Assembly (NCBI RefSeq): GCF_011050055.1
Contig: NZ_DRGM01000143.1
Coordinates: 1 to 47,732 of the forward strand
DNA: 47,732 bases
Direction of reading: 5' to 3'
Source: Pseudoalteromonas prydzensis
GTDB lineage: Bacteria > Pseudomonadota > Gammaproteobacteria > Enterobacterales > Alteromonadaceae
Both the position numbers and the translations under genes were made by a program. Shown here piece by piece: positions 1-9,650 of the stretch. The number at the start of each line of letters is the position of its first letter. Within the stretch, counting starts at the first letter, position 1. The notes beneath the pieces were generated by a model. It did no database searches and was not told the origin of the DNA. It saw only the letters and a program-made list of their open reading frames with translations.

Positions 1-829
1 CTGGTTTTTTCAGCATTTTAAGTAAACTTAGTTCAATCTCATTTAAACGCCCAGCTTTTGCCATTGCCGCTAAATAACAAGCATGTGCTTTTGCTTTTAC
101 GTTTTTAGAAAGTTGCTGATACTTATCGGTTAATTGCGATTCTGGCTGAGCCATAAAATAGCTGGTCAATAATATCGCCCACTGACTATCCGTTAACGCT
201 TTTTTGGCTAATAAACGCGGCATAAACTGCTCAAGTGCAGTCCATTTTTGTTGCTGAACAAGTACTTCGGCATACAGTTTTAGTTCCAAGGCGGTGGCTT
301 TTTTAGCCTCCGCTAATAGTTTTAATTCACCGGTCACGGTACTGCTATCACCACTGGCTAGCCAAAGCTTCGCCGCCTTTAATTGATTTTCTGGTGAGAT
401 TTGATCAAGTAACGCAATTGCCTTGTTAGGCTCATTGTTTTGTAATGCCGCTTTGGCTAGTAACGCATAGCGCACATCTTGCCAATTATCAGCCACACTA
501 TTGTTTGCCAGCGCAAGTTCAAGTTGCTCACTATCGCCATTAATTAAGCTCCATACACCTTGCTCAATTGCCGCTTGTTTACGCTCTTCACTACGGGCAA
601 AAAAACGATGGCGAGTATTGCTGTATAAAGACCATAAGTAACGCACTAATTTATAAATTAAATAAGCACCAATAAATATCGCTAATGCTGTAATTGCAAA
701 TGCAACAATGGAGCCCTCAATTGTTGTTTGCTTAAATGAGATCAATACATAGCCTGTTTCGCCGAGTAACAATGGCGCAACAGCAAGCAATACTACAATC
801 GCTAAAATAACTAAGATTAAGCGGATCAT
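1..829 (-). CDS. hemY: HemY protein, N-terminal part (cut by window edge)
   Basis: This is the N-terminal 276 or so codons of a HemY (HemY_N) inner-membrane protein, a TPR-type protein encoded after hemX in proteobacterial heme operons; its exact role in late protoporphyrin synthesis is not settled. The start reads MIRLILVILAIVVLLAVAPL. A second hydrophobic segment follows at about residues 38-62, giving the two membrane helices usual for the family, and then helical, Ala/Leu/Gln-rich TPR-like sequence. The ATG overlaps the hemX stop codon as ATGA, so it is translationally coupled to the fused hemD-hemX gene. The family is usually near 390-400 residues, so about a third lies beyond base 1. 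It should not be confused with the Bacillus HemY oxidase, which is unrelated. Confidence 0.88.
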   Translation of the reverse strand, partial: MIRLILVILAIVVLLAVAPLLLGETGYVLISFKQTTIEGSIVAFAITALAIFIGAYLIYKLVRYLWSLYSNTRHRFFARSEERKQAAIEQGVWSLINGDSEQLELALANNSVADNWQDVRYALLAKAALQNNEPNKAIALLDQISPENQLKAAKLWLASGDSSTVTGELKLLAEAKKATALELKLYAEVLVQQQKWTALEQFMPRLLAKKALTDSQWAILLTSYFMAQPESQLTDKYQQLSKNVKAKAHACYLAAMAKAGRLNEIELSLLKMLKKP

Positions 830-2691
830 TGTGCCCACTCCTTGACCTGCTCAGTACTTTTCAAAGTGATCTCTGGATTAAAGTTTAATGACTCTTTATT
901 CAATGCAGCTAACGCTTTCAACACGCTTTGGGTTTGCGGATCATCTTGCTTAAAGTAGTCATTAACTAATTCACTTGCTTGGTTTAAGGCAGTAAAATAA
1001 ACACTCGCCTGTTTAGTTAATAAAGCATCTTGAGCTTGTGATAAATACAAACTCAAACGTTGTTTAATTAGGTGGCGTTCTTGCTCTGTAAGCAGTGCTT
1101 CAATAGCAACATCTTCACGTTGGCGGATTTTTATAAAGCCATCCATCATTTGATGCCAGGTATTAGCTAGATTTTGCTGCCAGTCACTAACGTTTTCGCT
1201 CAATGCATGTTGCTCTTCTTGCTCCACTTCTTGTGGTAATGCAACCGCATTAAAAGTCAGTTTATCAACTTGTCCTAGTACACCATGTAGCTGCAAATAA
1301 ATGGCTTCAACTGGCACACTTTTTACAATGCTTAATGCTTGCAAGTCCTGATGTATAGCTTGGCGAATAGCGCCAGTTCCAGGATGCTCTGCAAGTAACG
1401 CATCTAAACGAGACAACACGGCAGTTGCGCCTTGGTAATCTTTTTCAGCCCACAGTTTAAACTCAGCCATACGCTGTAAACTAGTCACCTCTTGTGGATT
1501 AAGGCTATATGTTTGTTGCTCTGCACGCTGCAAGGCACTTTCTAATTGCTGCTGTGTTTCAGCTTCACTTGCAGCTAAAGCTGCCGTCACTTTTTGCTCA
1601 CTATTAAACAGTGCTTGTTGCAAGGTTTGCTGCGCAACTTTAACGGCTTGTAGCTCTTTACTGAGTAGTTGGTTGTCAGCTGATAACTGATTAACTAACA
1701 GATTTTCTTGCTGCTGCGTATTTAATTTTTGATAAAACTGATAGCCCACACCAGCTGCCACAATTAACGAGATCAATAATGCTAAGCTGCCAGTTTTACT
1801 TACTTTTTGTTTGTTAGTTGGGTTGGGTTTTTGATTCATAGCAAAGTCTTTTTTTGTTGCCGAAGGAGAGTCTGCAACCTTAGCATTCGCCTTGGTTGAA
1901 CTGCTTTGCGTTGCTTTAGTGTCAGCAAGCTGAGATGTTGGCTTTGTGTCTTCACTCATAATGTTACCTTCGCTGATACAAGTAAACATAGCGCTATCGC
2001 TTGCACCTGCAGCAATGTGTATATTTGCCGAGTCAATCTGTTGCGCCGCAAGGTGTTCACTGATGCGAGCACTGGCAACATAAAACTGGCAGCGTCTGAT
2101 CCACTCTAATTGTTTTGCGCCCAGTTCACGAAAAATTGCATCGACTGCCGCATTACTTGTTATGACTATACCTTTAACATCAAGGCTTTGCCAGTGGTCT
2201 ATCCAGTCAGTTGCATTACCTTCTACAGGGCCACGTTGATAGACGACTAAATTATTTAAAAATGCCCCACGCTGCTTGAGGTTTTTTGCAATCGTTGCTC
2301 GGCCATCTTTACCTTTGACCAACACTATATTCTGCCCATCAATCTGCTGTAATGACTTTAGCGCTAATAACCCTTCGGAATCATGCTGCTTAGGCACTGC
2401 GGCTCGCACCCCAAACGCCTGCCAAATGGCTTCAGCGGTTTGTTCGCCTACGGCATAAAATTGTGCTTTGATATTTATATCGGGCTTAAGGGCCAACAAT
2501 GCTTTGACTGCATCTTGGGAGATAAAAATAATTTTATCTGCATTCAATAAGGGGCTGAGCTGGGTGTTATCTGGGGTGAAATAATCAATTTTTAAAACCG
2601 GAAATAAAGTCGCCTGATAACCCCCTTGCGACAGTTGCTCTGCAAGGTCGGCGCCTTTTCCATGTGGGCGAGTTATCAGGATCTGTGACAT
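826..2691 (-). CDS. hemD: Fused uroporphyrinogen-III synthase (HemD) and HemX membrane protein
   Basis: One 621-codon frame joins two genes that are separate in E. coli. Residues 1-244 form a HemD domain: it starts MSQILITRP and has the VITSNAAVDAIF stretch typical of the second HemD lobe. It cyclises hydroxymethylbilane to uroporphyrinogen III in the cytosol. From Met245 (MSEDTKP) the protein is HemX-like: a polar Ser/Thr/Lys linker, one membrane helix at about residues 298-318, a coiled coil rich in Gln/Leu/Ala, and an alpha-helical periplasmic domain. HemX proteins are sometimes annotated as uroporphyrinogen methyltransferases, but no SAM-methyltransferase motif is present. The ATG directly follows the hemC stop (TAAATG) and the stop overlaps hemY. 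An internal GAAGG seven bases before the codon for Met245 may allow separate HemX translation. Confidence 0.92.
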   Translation of the reverse strand: MSQILITRPHGKGADLAEQLSQGGYQATLFPVLKIDYFTPDNTQLSPLLNADKIIFISQDAVKALLALKPDINIKAQFYAVGEQTAEAIWQAFGVRAAVPKQHDSEGLLALKSLQQIDGQNIVLVKGKDGRATIAKNLKQRGAFLNNLVVYQRGPVEGNATDWIDHWQSLDVKGIVITSNAAVDAIFRELGAKQLEWIRRCQFYVASARISEHLAAQQIDSANIHIAAGASDSAMFTCISEGNIMSEDTKPTSQLADTKATQSSSTKANAKVADSPSATKKDFAMNQKPNPTNKQKVSKTGSLALLISLIVAAGVGYQFYQKLNTQQQENLLVNQLSADNQLLSKELQAVKVAQQTLQQALFNSEQKVTAALAASEAETQQQLESALQRAEQQTYSLNPQEVTSLQRMAEFKLWAEKDYQGATAVLSRLDALLAEHPGTGAIRQAIHQDLQALSIVKSVPVEAIYLQLHGVLGQVDKLTFNAVALPQEVEQEEQHALSENVSDWQQNLANTWHQMMDGFIKIRQREDVAIEALLTEQERHLIKQRLSLYLSQAQDALLTKQASVYFTALNQASELVNDYFKQDDPQTQSVLKALAALNKESLNFNPEITLKSTEQVKEWAQ

Positions 2692-3642
2692 TTATGCGTC
2701 TCTATATACGTCTGCTAAAATTTTATCTGCGCCTAATGCAAGTAATTGCTCGGCCAGTTGTACACCCAGTTGTTCTGCATCGCGAGCATGACCACTGATT
2801 TCAGCATGTAAAATTTCGCTGCCATCAATCGCGCCAACTAAGCCACGTAAATGTACTTGCTCGCCATCAACTAAAGCATAAGCACCAATTGGCACTTGGC
2901 AACCACCTTCTAAACGGCGATTCATGGCACGCTCTGCATTTACGCGAATGCGTGTTTCATTGTGTTCCAATGGTGCAAGTAACGCTTTGGTTACTTCATC
3001 ATCAATACGACATTCAATGCCAACGGCACCTTGGCCATTGGCTGGTAGCGATTGTTCTGGCTCAATAAAGGCTTTAATACGGTCATGCATTGCTAAACGA
3101 ATTAAACCCGCGGCTGCTAAAATAATCGCATCATATTGGCCATCATCAAGCTTAGCTAAGCGGGTATTGACGTTACCGCGTAAATCGCGAATTTCTAAAT
3201 CAGGTCGCAATGCACGTATTTGGCACTGACGACGCAAGCTAGATGTACCAACAATAGCACCTTGTGGTAACTGTGCAATGTTATCAAAGCTATTTGATAC
3301 AAACGCGTCCCGTGGATCTTCACGCTCACAGATAGTATGCAGTGCTAAACCTTGTGGAAAATCTACCGGTACATCTTTCATTGAATGCACCGCGATATCA
3401 GCGCGGCCATCAAGCATGGCTTGTTCAAGCTCTTTAACAAACAGTCCTTTGCCACCAATTTTTGCAAGCGGAGTATCTAAAATAATATCGCCTTGGGTCG
3501 ACATAGGCACCAACTCAACAGTAAGGTCAGCATGAAAATGCTCAAGTTGTGCTTTTACAAATTCAGCTTGCCATAATGCTAAGGCACTTTTCCGTGTCGC
3601 AATACGGATAAGTTGCGATTTTTGTGTCACTTTTTCAGTCAT
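2692..3642 (-). CDS. hemC: Hydroxymethylbilane synthase (porphobilinogen deaminase)
   Basis: HemC condenses four porphobilinogens into hydroxymethylbilane, the substrate of the HemD domain encoded next. Family signatures are clear: [15 protein letters not shown] at the N-terminus, [27 protein letters not shown], and [13 protein letters not shown], in which Cys248 should carry the dipyrromethane cofactor. The length of 316 aa is near the family norm of about 310. The stop is immediately followed by the hemD ATG, so the heme genes form one operon. No strong Shine-Dalgarno sequence precedes the chosen ATG. The start is supported by the short tail before the conserved IATRKS motif. Confidence 0.96.
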   Translation of the reverse strand: MTEKVTQKSQLIRIATRKSALALWQAEFVKAQLEHFHADLTVELVPMSTQGDIILDTPLAKIGGKGLFVKELEQAMLDGRADIAVHSMKDVPVDFPQGLALHTICEREDPRDAFVSNSFDNIAQLPQGAIVGTSSLRRQCQIRALRPDLEIRDLRGNVNTRLAKLDDGQYDAIILAAAGLIRLAMHDRIKAFIEPEQSLPANGQGAVGIECRIDDEVTKALLAPLEHNETRIRVNAERAMNRRLEGGCQVPIGAYALVDGEQVHLRGLVGAIDGSEILHAEISGHARDAEQLGVQLAEQLLALGADKILADVYRDA

Positions 3643-3693
3643 AAAAGGAGTCCAATTAATTTTCTTTGCTAAGTCTTAAAATATGCTAATCAA

Positions 3694-4557
3694 TTACTCA
3701 GCTAAAATGCGAAATTCTTTTTGTGCCAATAAACGGCCCTGTTCATCAACAACATCAACGCGCCAATTGCCAACTTGTTCAGGTAAAATAGTTTTATTGG
3801 AGAAAGTACGATAGCGAGGAGAAGTAACATCAAGTTCAATGCTGGCTAGCACTTTATCTTCATAGCGCCAAACATGCTTCACTTTTTGCCCTTGCAGATT
3901 TTTAAGTTCGCTAAAAAATGCCATCGTGTCGGTAAATTCATTAAACCGTACATCTGCTTTAAATACATTAACAGGCTCACGATCCACGACCTCTCGAGTC
4001 AACACTGCGCGACTTACTTTGTCGGTATCAATTCGTGCACCAAGCGCTACACTGGCTACATGCGCTGAATCTGCAAAGCTATCGACTGATTCTGCAACAC
4101 CATCACGTTCAAGCAACTCATCATTGCTATCAGCTGTAACTGCGCTGATAACTGCTGGAGTTTCACTTTGTTCAGGCTCACTCACAGCAACAACTTGCCG
4201 TTCTGGCTCAGTAACTAATTCTGTTACATCATCCTTGTTATTTTCACTAACGGCTGCAATAACCGGTGCAGCAGTCGCCGATTCAAGCTCAGTCTCTTCA
4301 TCATGATTTAGATCGACTAACGACATTTCATCATCACTCGCGGCAATAACAAGCGGGGCTGGATTGTCTGTTGGTTGTTGTTCATTTTGCTCTGCGTTAA
4401 CCGAGCCTAATAGGCTATAAGTAAAAATAACTAACGCAAATACCACTAATAACATAACTGTCACAATGCGCTTCCAGTGCCATTGATAGGTTACTTCAGG
4501 GGCGATAGGTGCTGCCGCACGACTCATATTTGCTGTGATCACTATTTTTTGTTTCAT
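3694..4557 (-). CDS. DUF2914 domain membrane protein
   Basis: This 287-residue protein has a short cytosolic N-terminus, a single membrane helix at about residues 32-52 (VTVMLLVVFALVIFTYSLL) and a long acidic, low-complexity stretch rich in Glu/Asp/Thr/Val (about 55-165). The C-terminal domain of about 110 residues matches DUF2914, with the pattern VWRYEDKVLASIELDV, RTFSNKTILPEQVGNWRVDVV and a final VxFRIL-like strand. The C-terminal domain would face the periplasm. Its function is unknown; DUF2914 folds resemble small beta sandwiches. A GAGG sequence five bases before the ATG supports the start. It lies 51 bp upstream of hemC and may be transcribed with the heme genes, but nothing in the sequence proves a functional link. 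Confidence 0.8.
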   Translation of the reverse strand: MKQKIVITANMSRAAAPIAPEVTYQWHWKRIVTVMLLVVFALVIFTYSLLGSVNAEQNEQQPTDNPAPLVIAASDDEMSLVDLNHDEETELESATAAPVIAAVSENNKDDVTELVTEPERQVVAVSEPEQSETPAVISAVTADSNDELLERDGVAESVDSFADSAHVASVALGARIDTDKVSRAVLTREVVDREPVNVFKADVRFNEFTDTMAFFSELKNLQGQKVKHVWRYEDKVLASIELDVTSPRYRTFSNKTILPEQVGNWRVDVVDEQGRLLAQKEFRILAE

Positions 4558-4581
4558 TTTAGCCTCGGCTACTCAACACTA

Positions 4582-5238
4582 TTAACTTAAGCGAGCAATC
4601 AACCAATGACGGATCGCCAAAAGTTCTTCCCCACAGACCTGGTGGCCCATTGGGTAATCTTGCCAACTTACCTCCATGTTATGCGCTGTTAATACATCAA
4701 ACGCATGACGACCAGCCTCACAAGGAACAACTGGATCTTGACTACCATGAGCCATAAATACATTTAAATCTGTGTGTTTTGCTTCTGCGGTTAATTTCTC
4801 AGGCACGCACATGTATGTCGACAGCGCCATTACACCAGCCAGCTTCTGCTGTAAGCGCGGCGCTAAATGCAGCGTAATAACGCCACCTTGTGAAAAACCC
4901 GCCAAAATAATTTTATCCGCAGCAATACCATTATCAAGCTCTTGGTTAATTAGCTGCTCAACTTTAGCTGCTGATTCACGAACTCCAGTTTCATCGGCGC
5001 GCTTGTCTAAATCCATTGATTTAATATCATACCAAGAACGCATTGCCATACCACCATTAATGGTGACCGGTTGCACTGGCGCATGCGGAAACACAAACCG
5101 CAAACCTAGCTCATCAGGTAACGCAAGTTGCGATGCAACAGGTAAAAAACCATCGCCTGAATCACCTAAACCATGTAACCAGATAATCGTCGCTTTATGT
5201 TCACCCTTAGCTGGGTACTCTACAAACGCTAAACTCAT
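4582..5238 (-). CDS. Carboxylesterase / acyl-protein-thioesterase-type alpha/beta hydrolase
   Basis: A 218-residue cytosolic serine hydrolase of the phospholipase/carboxylesterase family (the Pseudomonas carboxylesterase II type). The oxyanion-hole motif [14 protein letters not shown] is near the N-terminus, the nucleophile elbow is GFSQGG, the acid is the Asp of HGSQDPVVP, and the His is in PMGHQVC. Complete catalytic triad and family length point to an active enzyme on short acyl esters or thioesters; the physiological substrate is unknown. The ATG at 5238 overlaps the cyaY stop as ATGA, which I take as the start. A GTG five codons upstream (5253) is possible but would overlap cyaY further. 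It is cotranscribed with cyaY. Confidence 0.87.
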   Translation of the reverse strand: MSLAFVEYPAKGEHKATIIWLHGLGDSGDGFLPVASQLALPDELGLRFVFPHAPVQPVTINGGMAMRSWYDIKSMDLDKRADETGVRESAAKVEQLINQELDNGIAADKIILAGFSQGGVITLHLAPRLQQKLAGVMALSTYMCVPEKLTAEAKHTDLNVFMAHGSQDPVVPCEAGRHAFDVLTAHNMEVSWQDYPMGHQVCGEELLAIRHWLIARLS

Positions 5239-5558
5239 AACTCTGATTGCCACTGCACAGTTTGACCTGCTTGACGCGTTGCTGCTTCATTCATAAATTG
5301 CCAAAACTCAGCGCCTGAGCGGTTATCAATCCACTGATCACCACGTAATTCAAAGTGATGACCATTAAACTTAGTCGCAACCCATACTTGATGTAAAGGC
5401 GCTTGCTTATTAATGACAATTTTACTGCGATCCGCAAAAATAATTTCCAAAATACCTTCGCCAGATTCATAGTCTAAGTCGGCTTCACAGTCATCCACTT
5501 GTTCTTCAATAGTGAACATAAGTGCTTCGGCTAATTGGTGGTATTCATGATCAGTCAT
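5235..5558 (-). CDS. cyaY: Iron-sulfur cluster assembly protein CyaY (frataxin)
   Basis: Bacterial frataxin of 107 residues, the usual family size. It binds iron and modulates cysteine desulfurase IscS during Fe-S assembly. The acidic first helix ([22 protein letters not shown] has many Asp/Glu), the [21 protein letters not shown] strand region and the C-terminal WxD...FW pattern are diagnostic. AAGGA seven bases before the ATG supports the start. It is divergent from lptM, an arrangement also seen in enterobacteria, and is translationally coupled to the esterase downstream. Its position just ahead of the heme operon on the same strand places iron handling next to tetrapyrrole synthesis. Confidence 0.95.
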   Translation of the reverse strand: MTDHEYHQLAEALMFTIEEQVDDCEADLDYESGEGILEIIFADRSKIVINKQAPLHQVWVATKFNGHHFELRGDQWIDNRSGAEFWQFMNEAATRQAGQTVQWQSEL

Positions 5559-5706
5559 AATTGTTTCCTTTTACGGGCATTTAGCCAGGTATTCGGTACG
5601 AATTGCATGCAGACAGTGTAACAGGAATAAATTCATCCGCGAATAGCTGCATTTTTTAGATATTCTGTTAATCTGCGATTATAAAGCCAGCAACGCGATT
5701 AATCTA

Positions 5707-5901
5707 ATGAAAGAGATGCATCTTAAACAATTAAAACGACTTTCCCCACTTGGTGTACTACTCATCACTTTAGCTGGCTGCGGACAAAGCGGGCCACTGT
5801 ATTTACCGGAAGATAAAGTCGAACCAAATCAACCAGAACAAGTAGCGCCACCCGCTACCAAAACCCCATCATCAACAACTGAATCGAAACAGGACCAATA
5901 A
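5707..5901 (+). CDS. lptM: LptM (YifL-type) LPS translocon maturation lipoprotein
   Basis: A 64-residue outer-membrane lipoprotein. The signal peptide ends at lipobox LAGC and the mature part begins CGQSGPLYLPEDK, which matches the CG-x2-GPLY-x-P signature of LptM. LptM aids oxidative maturation of LptD in enterobacteria. The rest is a short Pro/Gln/Thr-rich tail. Two in-frame ATGs exist (5707 and 5716) and neither has a strong ribosome site, so the start is uncertain by three codons. The stop shares a base with the lysA start (TAATG), so lysA translation is coupled to it. Confidence 0.88.
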   Translation: MKEMHLKQLKRLSPLGVLLITLAGCGQSGPLYLPEDKVEPNQPEQVAPPATKTPSSTTESKQDQ

Positions 5902-7154
5902 TGGACTTTTTTGACTATAAAAATAACCAGCTGTACGCTGAGGACATCGCTGTCAGTGAGCTTGCAGCGCAATACGGAACGCCTTGTTATATCTATTCCC
6001 GCAAAACCTTTGAACGCCATTATCTTGCCTTTGCCGAGGCCGCGACCAACCATAAAAACTTAGTCTGTTATGCGGTAAAAGCTAATTCAAACATCGCAGT
6101 GTTAAATGTGCTAGCTCGTTTAGGTTCAGGGTTTGATATTGTTTCTAAAGGTGAACTTGCCCGCGTCATTGCGGCCGGCGGCGATGCCAAAAAAGTGGTG
6201 TTTTCAGGGGTTGCGAAAACAGCTGACGAAATTGCCTATGCACTCAAGCTCGGCATTAAATGCTTTAATGTTGAGTCGGTGTCTGAACTAGATCGCATCT
6301 CTGAAGTTGCCAGCGAGCTTAACTTAATAGCGCCTATTTCGATTCGGGTGAATCCTGATATCGATGCAAAAACTCACCCATATATTTCAACGGGTTTAAA
6401 AGAGAATAAGTTTGGGATCGATATCCTTACCGCTGTCAGCGTTTATCAATATGCTGCGTCATTACCTGGTTTAAAAATCACTGGGGTTGATTGTCATATT
6501 GGCTCGCAGCTTACTGAGATAAAACCATTTCTTGAAGCGCTAGATAAAGTACTGGCACTGATTGACGATTTAAAAGCCAACGGTATTGAACTTAGCCACT
6601 TAGATATTGGTGGTGGTTTAGGGGTACCATACAACGGCGAAGCACCACCGCATCCAAGTGAATATGTGGCACATATCACCGATCGTTTAACTGATTATCA
6701 ACACTTAGAACTTATTTTTGAACCGGGCCGTGCGATTGCTGCCAATGCGGGTATTTTGGTTACAAAAGTTGAGTTTATAAAACAAAACCAAGATAAGTTT
6801 TTTGCAATCGTTGATGCGGGTATGAACGATATGCTGCGCCCTGCTTTATATCAAGCGTGGCAAAACATTGTGCCGGTAACGCCGCGTAATGACGACACAC
6901 CCACATACAACTTTGATATTGTTGGTCCAGTGTGTGAAACCGGTGACTTTTTAGGTAAAGATCGCCAGTTAGCCTTACAACAAGGTGATTTACTTGCCCA
7001 GCGCAGTGCTGGTGCCTACGGTTTTACCATGAGCTCAAATTATAACTCACGGCCACGTGTGGCAGAGATCATGGTCGATGGCGAGCAGAGTCATTTGATC
7101 CGCGCCCGCGAAACTCTGGAAAGTCTATGGCAAGGTGAGAAAATTTTACCATAA
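5901..7154 (+). CDS. lysA: Diaminopimelate decarboxylase
   Basis: PLP-dependent fold-III decarboxylase that converts meso-diaminopimelate to lysine. The PLP lysine is Lys60 in CYAVKANSN. Other family motifs are the HIGSQ segment, LDIGGGLGVPY, FEPGRAIAANAG, GPVCETGDFLG and the C-terminal SNYNSRPR. The 417-residue length is normal. It sits between lptM and dapF, so the enzyme making meso-DAP and the one consuming it are encoded together, whereas E. coli keeps lysA elsewhere under LysR control. No lysR-type gene is adjacent, suggesting regulation with the cluster. Confidence 0.97.
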   Translation: MDFFDYKNNQLYAEDIAVSELAAQYGTPCYIYSRKTFERHYLAFAEAATNHKNLVCYAVKANSNIAVLNVLARLGSGFDIVSKGELARVIAAGGDAKKVVFSGVAKTADEIAYALKLGIKCFNVESVSELDRISEVASELNLIAPISIRVNPDIDAKTHPYISTGLKENKFGIDILTAVSVYQYAASLPGLKITGVDCHIGSQLTEIKPFLEALDKVLALIDDLKANGIELSHLDIGGGLGVPYNGEAPPHPSEYVAHITDRLTDYQHLELIFEPGRAIAANAGILVTKVEFIKQNQDKFFAIVDAGMNDMLRPALYQAWQNIVPVTPRNDDTPTYNFDIVGPVCETGDFLGKDRQLALQQGDLLAQRSAGAYGFTMSSNYNSRPRVAEIMVDGEQSHLIRARETLESLWQGEKILP

Positions 7155-7216
7155 ACTTTTTGTAACGAGGCTGCTCTGTGGCATGATTAGCGCAGAGCAA
7201 CCCGAATTAGAGCGCT

Positions 7217-8047
7217 ATGTTAGTTAATTTTTCTAAAATGCACGGCTTAGGCAACGATTTTGTTGTAATTGATAACATTACACAGAACGTTTTCTTGTCA
7301 CGAGACCAAATAAAAAAACTGGCAGATCGCCATTTCGGCATCGGCTTTGACCAACTATTAATGGTTGAAGCGCCTTATTCTCCCGATCTTGATTTCCATT
7401 ATCGTATTTTTAATGCTGACGGTAACGAAGTAGAACAATGCGGCAATGGCGCTCGCTGTTTTGCCCGTTTTGTACGGATGAAAGGCCTTACTAATAAACA
7501 TAAAGTCACCGTATCGACTAAATCAGGTAATTTAACCTTATACATCGAAAAAGATGGCCAAGTCACCGTGAACATGGGCCACCCTAATTTCGAACCGAGT
7601 AAAATCCCACTCAAAGCGACTAAGCGTGAACTGACTTATATTATTCGAGCAGAAGAACACACCGTATTTAGTGGTGCTGTATCAATGGGTAACCCACATT
7701 GTGTACTTGAAGTTGATGATATAGACACCGCTGACGTCAGCACTTTAGGCCCGCTACTTGAAAATCATGAACGTTTTCCGCAGCGCGTTAACGTGGGTTT
7801 TATGCAAGTGATCAATTCTGAACATATTAAACTGCGAGTTTGGGAACGTGGCGTTAACGAAACGCTCGCCTGCGGTACCGGCGCCTGTGCCGCGATGGTG
7901 ATTGGCCAAATTCAAAGTAAATTATCCACCACAGTACAGGTCGATTTACCGGGTGGTAGTTTACAAATTCGCTGGCAAGGTGAAGGCCATCCAGTACGTA
8001 TGACCGGCCCTGCCGAGCATGTATTTGATGGGCAAGTTGCTTTATGA
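7217..8047 (+). CDS. dapF: Diaminopimelate epimerase
   Basis: Cofactor-independent epimerase turning LL-DAP into meso-DAP for lysine and peptidoglycan. The two catalytic cysteines are visible: Cys75 in [10 protein letters not shown] and Cys219 in [10 protein letters not shown]. The N-terminus [15 protein letters not shown] and the 276-residue length are typical. The 62-bp gap after lysA holds a small possible hairpin (GCTCTG ... CAGAGC) but no convincing terminator, so read-through from lysA is likely. The stop overlaps the DUF484 start (ATGA). Confidence 0.97.
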   Translation: MLVNFSKMHGLGNDFVVIDNITQNVFLSRDQIKKLADRHFGIGFDQLLMVEAPYSPDLDFHYRIFNADGNEVEQCGNGARCFARFVRMKGLTNKHKVTVSTKSGNLTLYIEKDGQVTVNMGHPNFEPSKIPLKATKRELTYIIRAEEHTVFSGAVSMGNPHCVLEVDDIDTADVSTLGPLLENHERFPQRVNVGFMQVINSEHIKLRVWERGVNETLACGTGACAAMVIGQIQSKLSTTVQVDLPGGSLQIRWQGEGHPVRMTGPAEHVFDGQVAL

Positions 8048-8676
8048 GTAACTCAAACGACAAAGTAACTAATGAGCAAGTTAGTGAGTTTTTACAACAA
8101 AACCCCTTATTTTTAGCTCAAAATCCAGCACTATTAGCCCAACTTGAGCTGCAGCAAGCGCAAGGCGCGACCTCATTAGTGCACATTCAGCAACGGCAAT
8201 TGCGTGAACACAACACCATGCTGAAAAGCAAAATTGACAACTTAATTAAGCACGCAAAAGAAAATGAGCTCATTTATAGCTTGTTCAGCGAGTGTCACCG
8301 CCAACTGTGGACCAACTACGATTTTAAAACCTTAGCAATCAACTTACGCAATATTATTTGTACCAATCCGGCGATTAATGAATGCCACTTGCTTAAGTAT
8401 GATGAAAAATTTGCGCACCTCATTGAGCACCGCTTACAGCATAATGGCGTTTATTTGGGTCGCGTAAATCAGCAAGAACGCGATTTACTGTTCAGTCCTG
8501 CGACACAATCAACTGCGCTGTATTTAATTGGTAACAGTCAGCACCCTATCGCTATTTTGGCATTTGGTAGTGCAGATGCAAATCACTTCGAACCGGCAAA
8601 AGACAGTTTATTTGTGCTGGAGTTTGTTCGTTCACTGCAACTTAGACTGTTGGAATTGGAACTAGAGCAAGCATGA
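8044..8676 (+). CDS. DUF484 family protein
   Basis: This 210-residue protein belongs to the DUF484 (YigA-like) family, GAF-like cytosolic proteins found between dapF and xerC in many gammaproteobacteria. The N-terminus has the family pattern [20 protein letters not shown], followed by a helical QRQLREHN linker (probable coiled coil) and a GAF-like C-terminal half that ends with [17 protein letters not shown]. Both ends overlap neighbours by four bases (ATGA), so translation is coupled to dapF and xerC. Function is not established; conserved linkage suggests a role tied to XerC or cell division, but that is inference. Confidence 0.9.
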   Translation: MSNSNDKVTNEQVSEFLQQNPLFLAQNPALLAQLELQQAQGATSLVHIQQRQLREHNTMLKSKIDNLIKHAKENELIYSLFSECHRQLWTNYDFKTLAINLRNIICTNPAINECHLLKYDEKFAHLIEHRLQHNGVYLGRVNQQERDLLFSPATQSTALYLIGNSQHPIAILAFGSADANHFEPAKDSLFVLEFVRSLQLRLLELELEQA

Positions 8677-9638
8677 GCGAGCAGCAGCCGCCAGATGTTG
8701 AGCAATTATGTAACCAGCTAAGCGATAAGTGGCGCACGCCAATCTTATTATTTAGTGACTATTTACGCTTCGAAAGACAATACTCACCGCACACTATTAG
8801 CCAATACACTAGCCAACTAAACTTTGCCGCCTTGTATTTCAGTAAACTGTGTAATGATTGGTCAAGCGTACAGGGGGAGCATATACGTCGTTACAGTATG
8901 CAACTTCGCAGCAAACAATTAAGCGGCCGTACGATTAGTTTAAAACTCAGCTGTATTCGCAGTTTATATAAATTTTTAAAAACTAAAAATGTCAGCCAAC
9001 AAGGTCATTACCATAATCCGGCAGAAGCAATCAAAGGCCCTAAATTTGCCAAGCCATTACCTAAAAATCTCGATGTCGATCAAATGGCGCGGTTACTGGA
9101 TATTCACGATGACGATCCGCTGGCGGTGCGCGATCAGGCGATGATGGAATTAATGTATTCTTCTGGTTTAAGGATAAGCGAGCTAGTGGGCGCTAACTTG
9201 CAAGATATTAACCGCAGTTCAGCTGAGATTTTAGTTAGAGGTAAAGGAAATAAAGAACGGTTATTACCTGTTGGTGGCAAAGCACTCGAATCATTAAATA
9301 AATGGCTCAAACTACGCCCGCAATTTGCTCATCCAGAAGAAATTGCAGTATTTGTCAGTAGCAAAAAGTGCCGAATTTCAGCGCGTCATGTAAGGCTTCG
9401 TATGCAAGAGTGGGGCATAAAACAAGGTATTAGCAGCCAAGTTCATCCGCATAAATTGCGCCATTCATTCGCCTCACATATTCTAGAATCATCGGGCGAC
9501 TTGCGAGCAGTACAAGAGCTATTAGGCCATAGCAGCTTATCGGCCACCCAAGTGTATACTCATTTAGACTTTCAACATTTAGCAAAAGTGTACGACAACA
9601 CTCACCCTCGCGCTAAAAAACGCTCAAATCCCGACTAG
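8673..9638 (+). CDS. xerC: Site-specific tyrosine recombinase XerC
   Basis: XerC acts with XerD at dif to resolve chromosome dimers. The N-terminal SAM-like core-binding domain (FSDYLRFERQYSPHT) is followed by the catalytic domain with Arg in SSGLRISELVG, the Lys of VRGKGNKER, HKLRHSFASH, LLGHSSLSATQVYTH and nucleophile Tyr295. All catalytic residues are present. At 321 residues it is about 20 longer than E. coli XerC, mainly at the N-terminus. Its position in the dapF-DUF484-xerC-HAD cluster is the conserved one and argues for housekeeping XerC rather than a mobile-element integrase. Confidence 0.96.
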   Translation: MSEQQPPDVEQLCNQLSDKWRTPILLFSDYLRFERQYSPHTISQYTSQLNFAALYFSKLCNDWSSVQGEHIRRYSMQLRSKQLSGRTISLKLSCIRSLYKFLKTKNVSQQGHYHNPAEAIKGPKFAKPLPKNLDVDQMARLLDIHDDDPLAVRDQAMMELMYSSGLRISELVGANLQDINRSSAEILVRGKGNKERLLPVGGKALESLNKWLKLRPQFAHPEEIAVFVSSKKCRISARHVRLRMQEWGIKQGISSQVHPHKLRHSFASHILESSGDLRAVQELLGHSSLSATQVYTHLDFQHLAKVYDNTHPRAKKRSNPD

Positions 9639-9650
9639 CAAGGAGCTGAT

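Noticed and set aside
1906..2458. Plus-strand frames inside the heme operon
   Set aside because: They lie opposite strong hemD/hemX coding sequence, have no ribosome sites and no recognisable protein.
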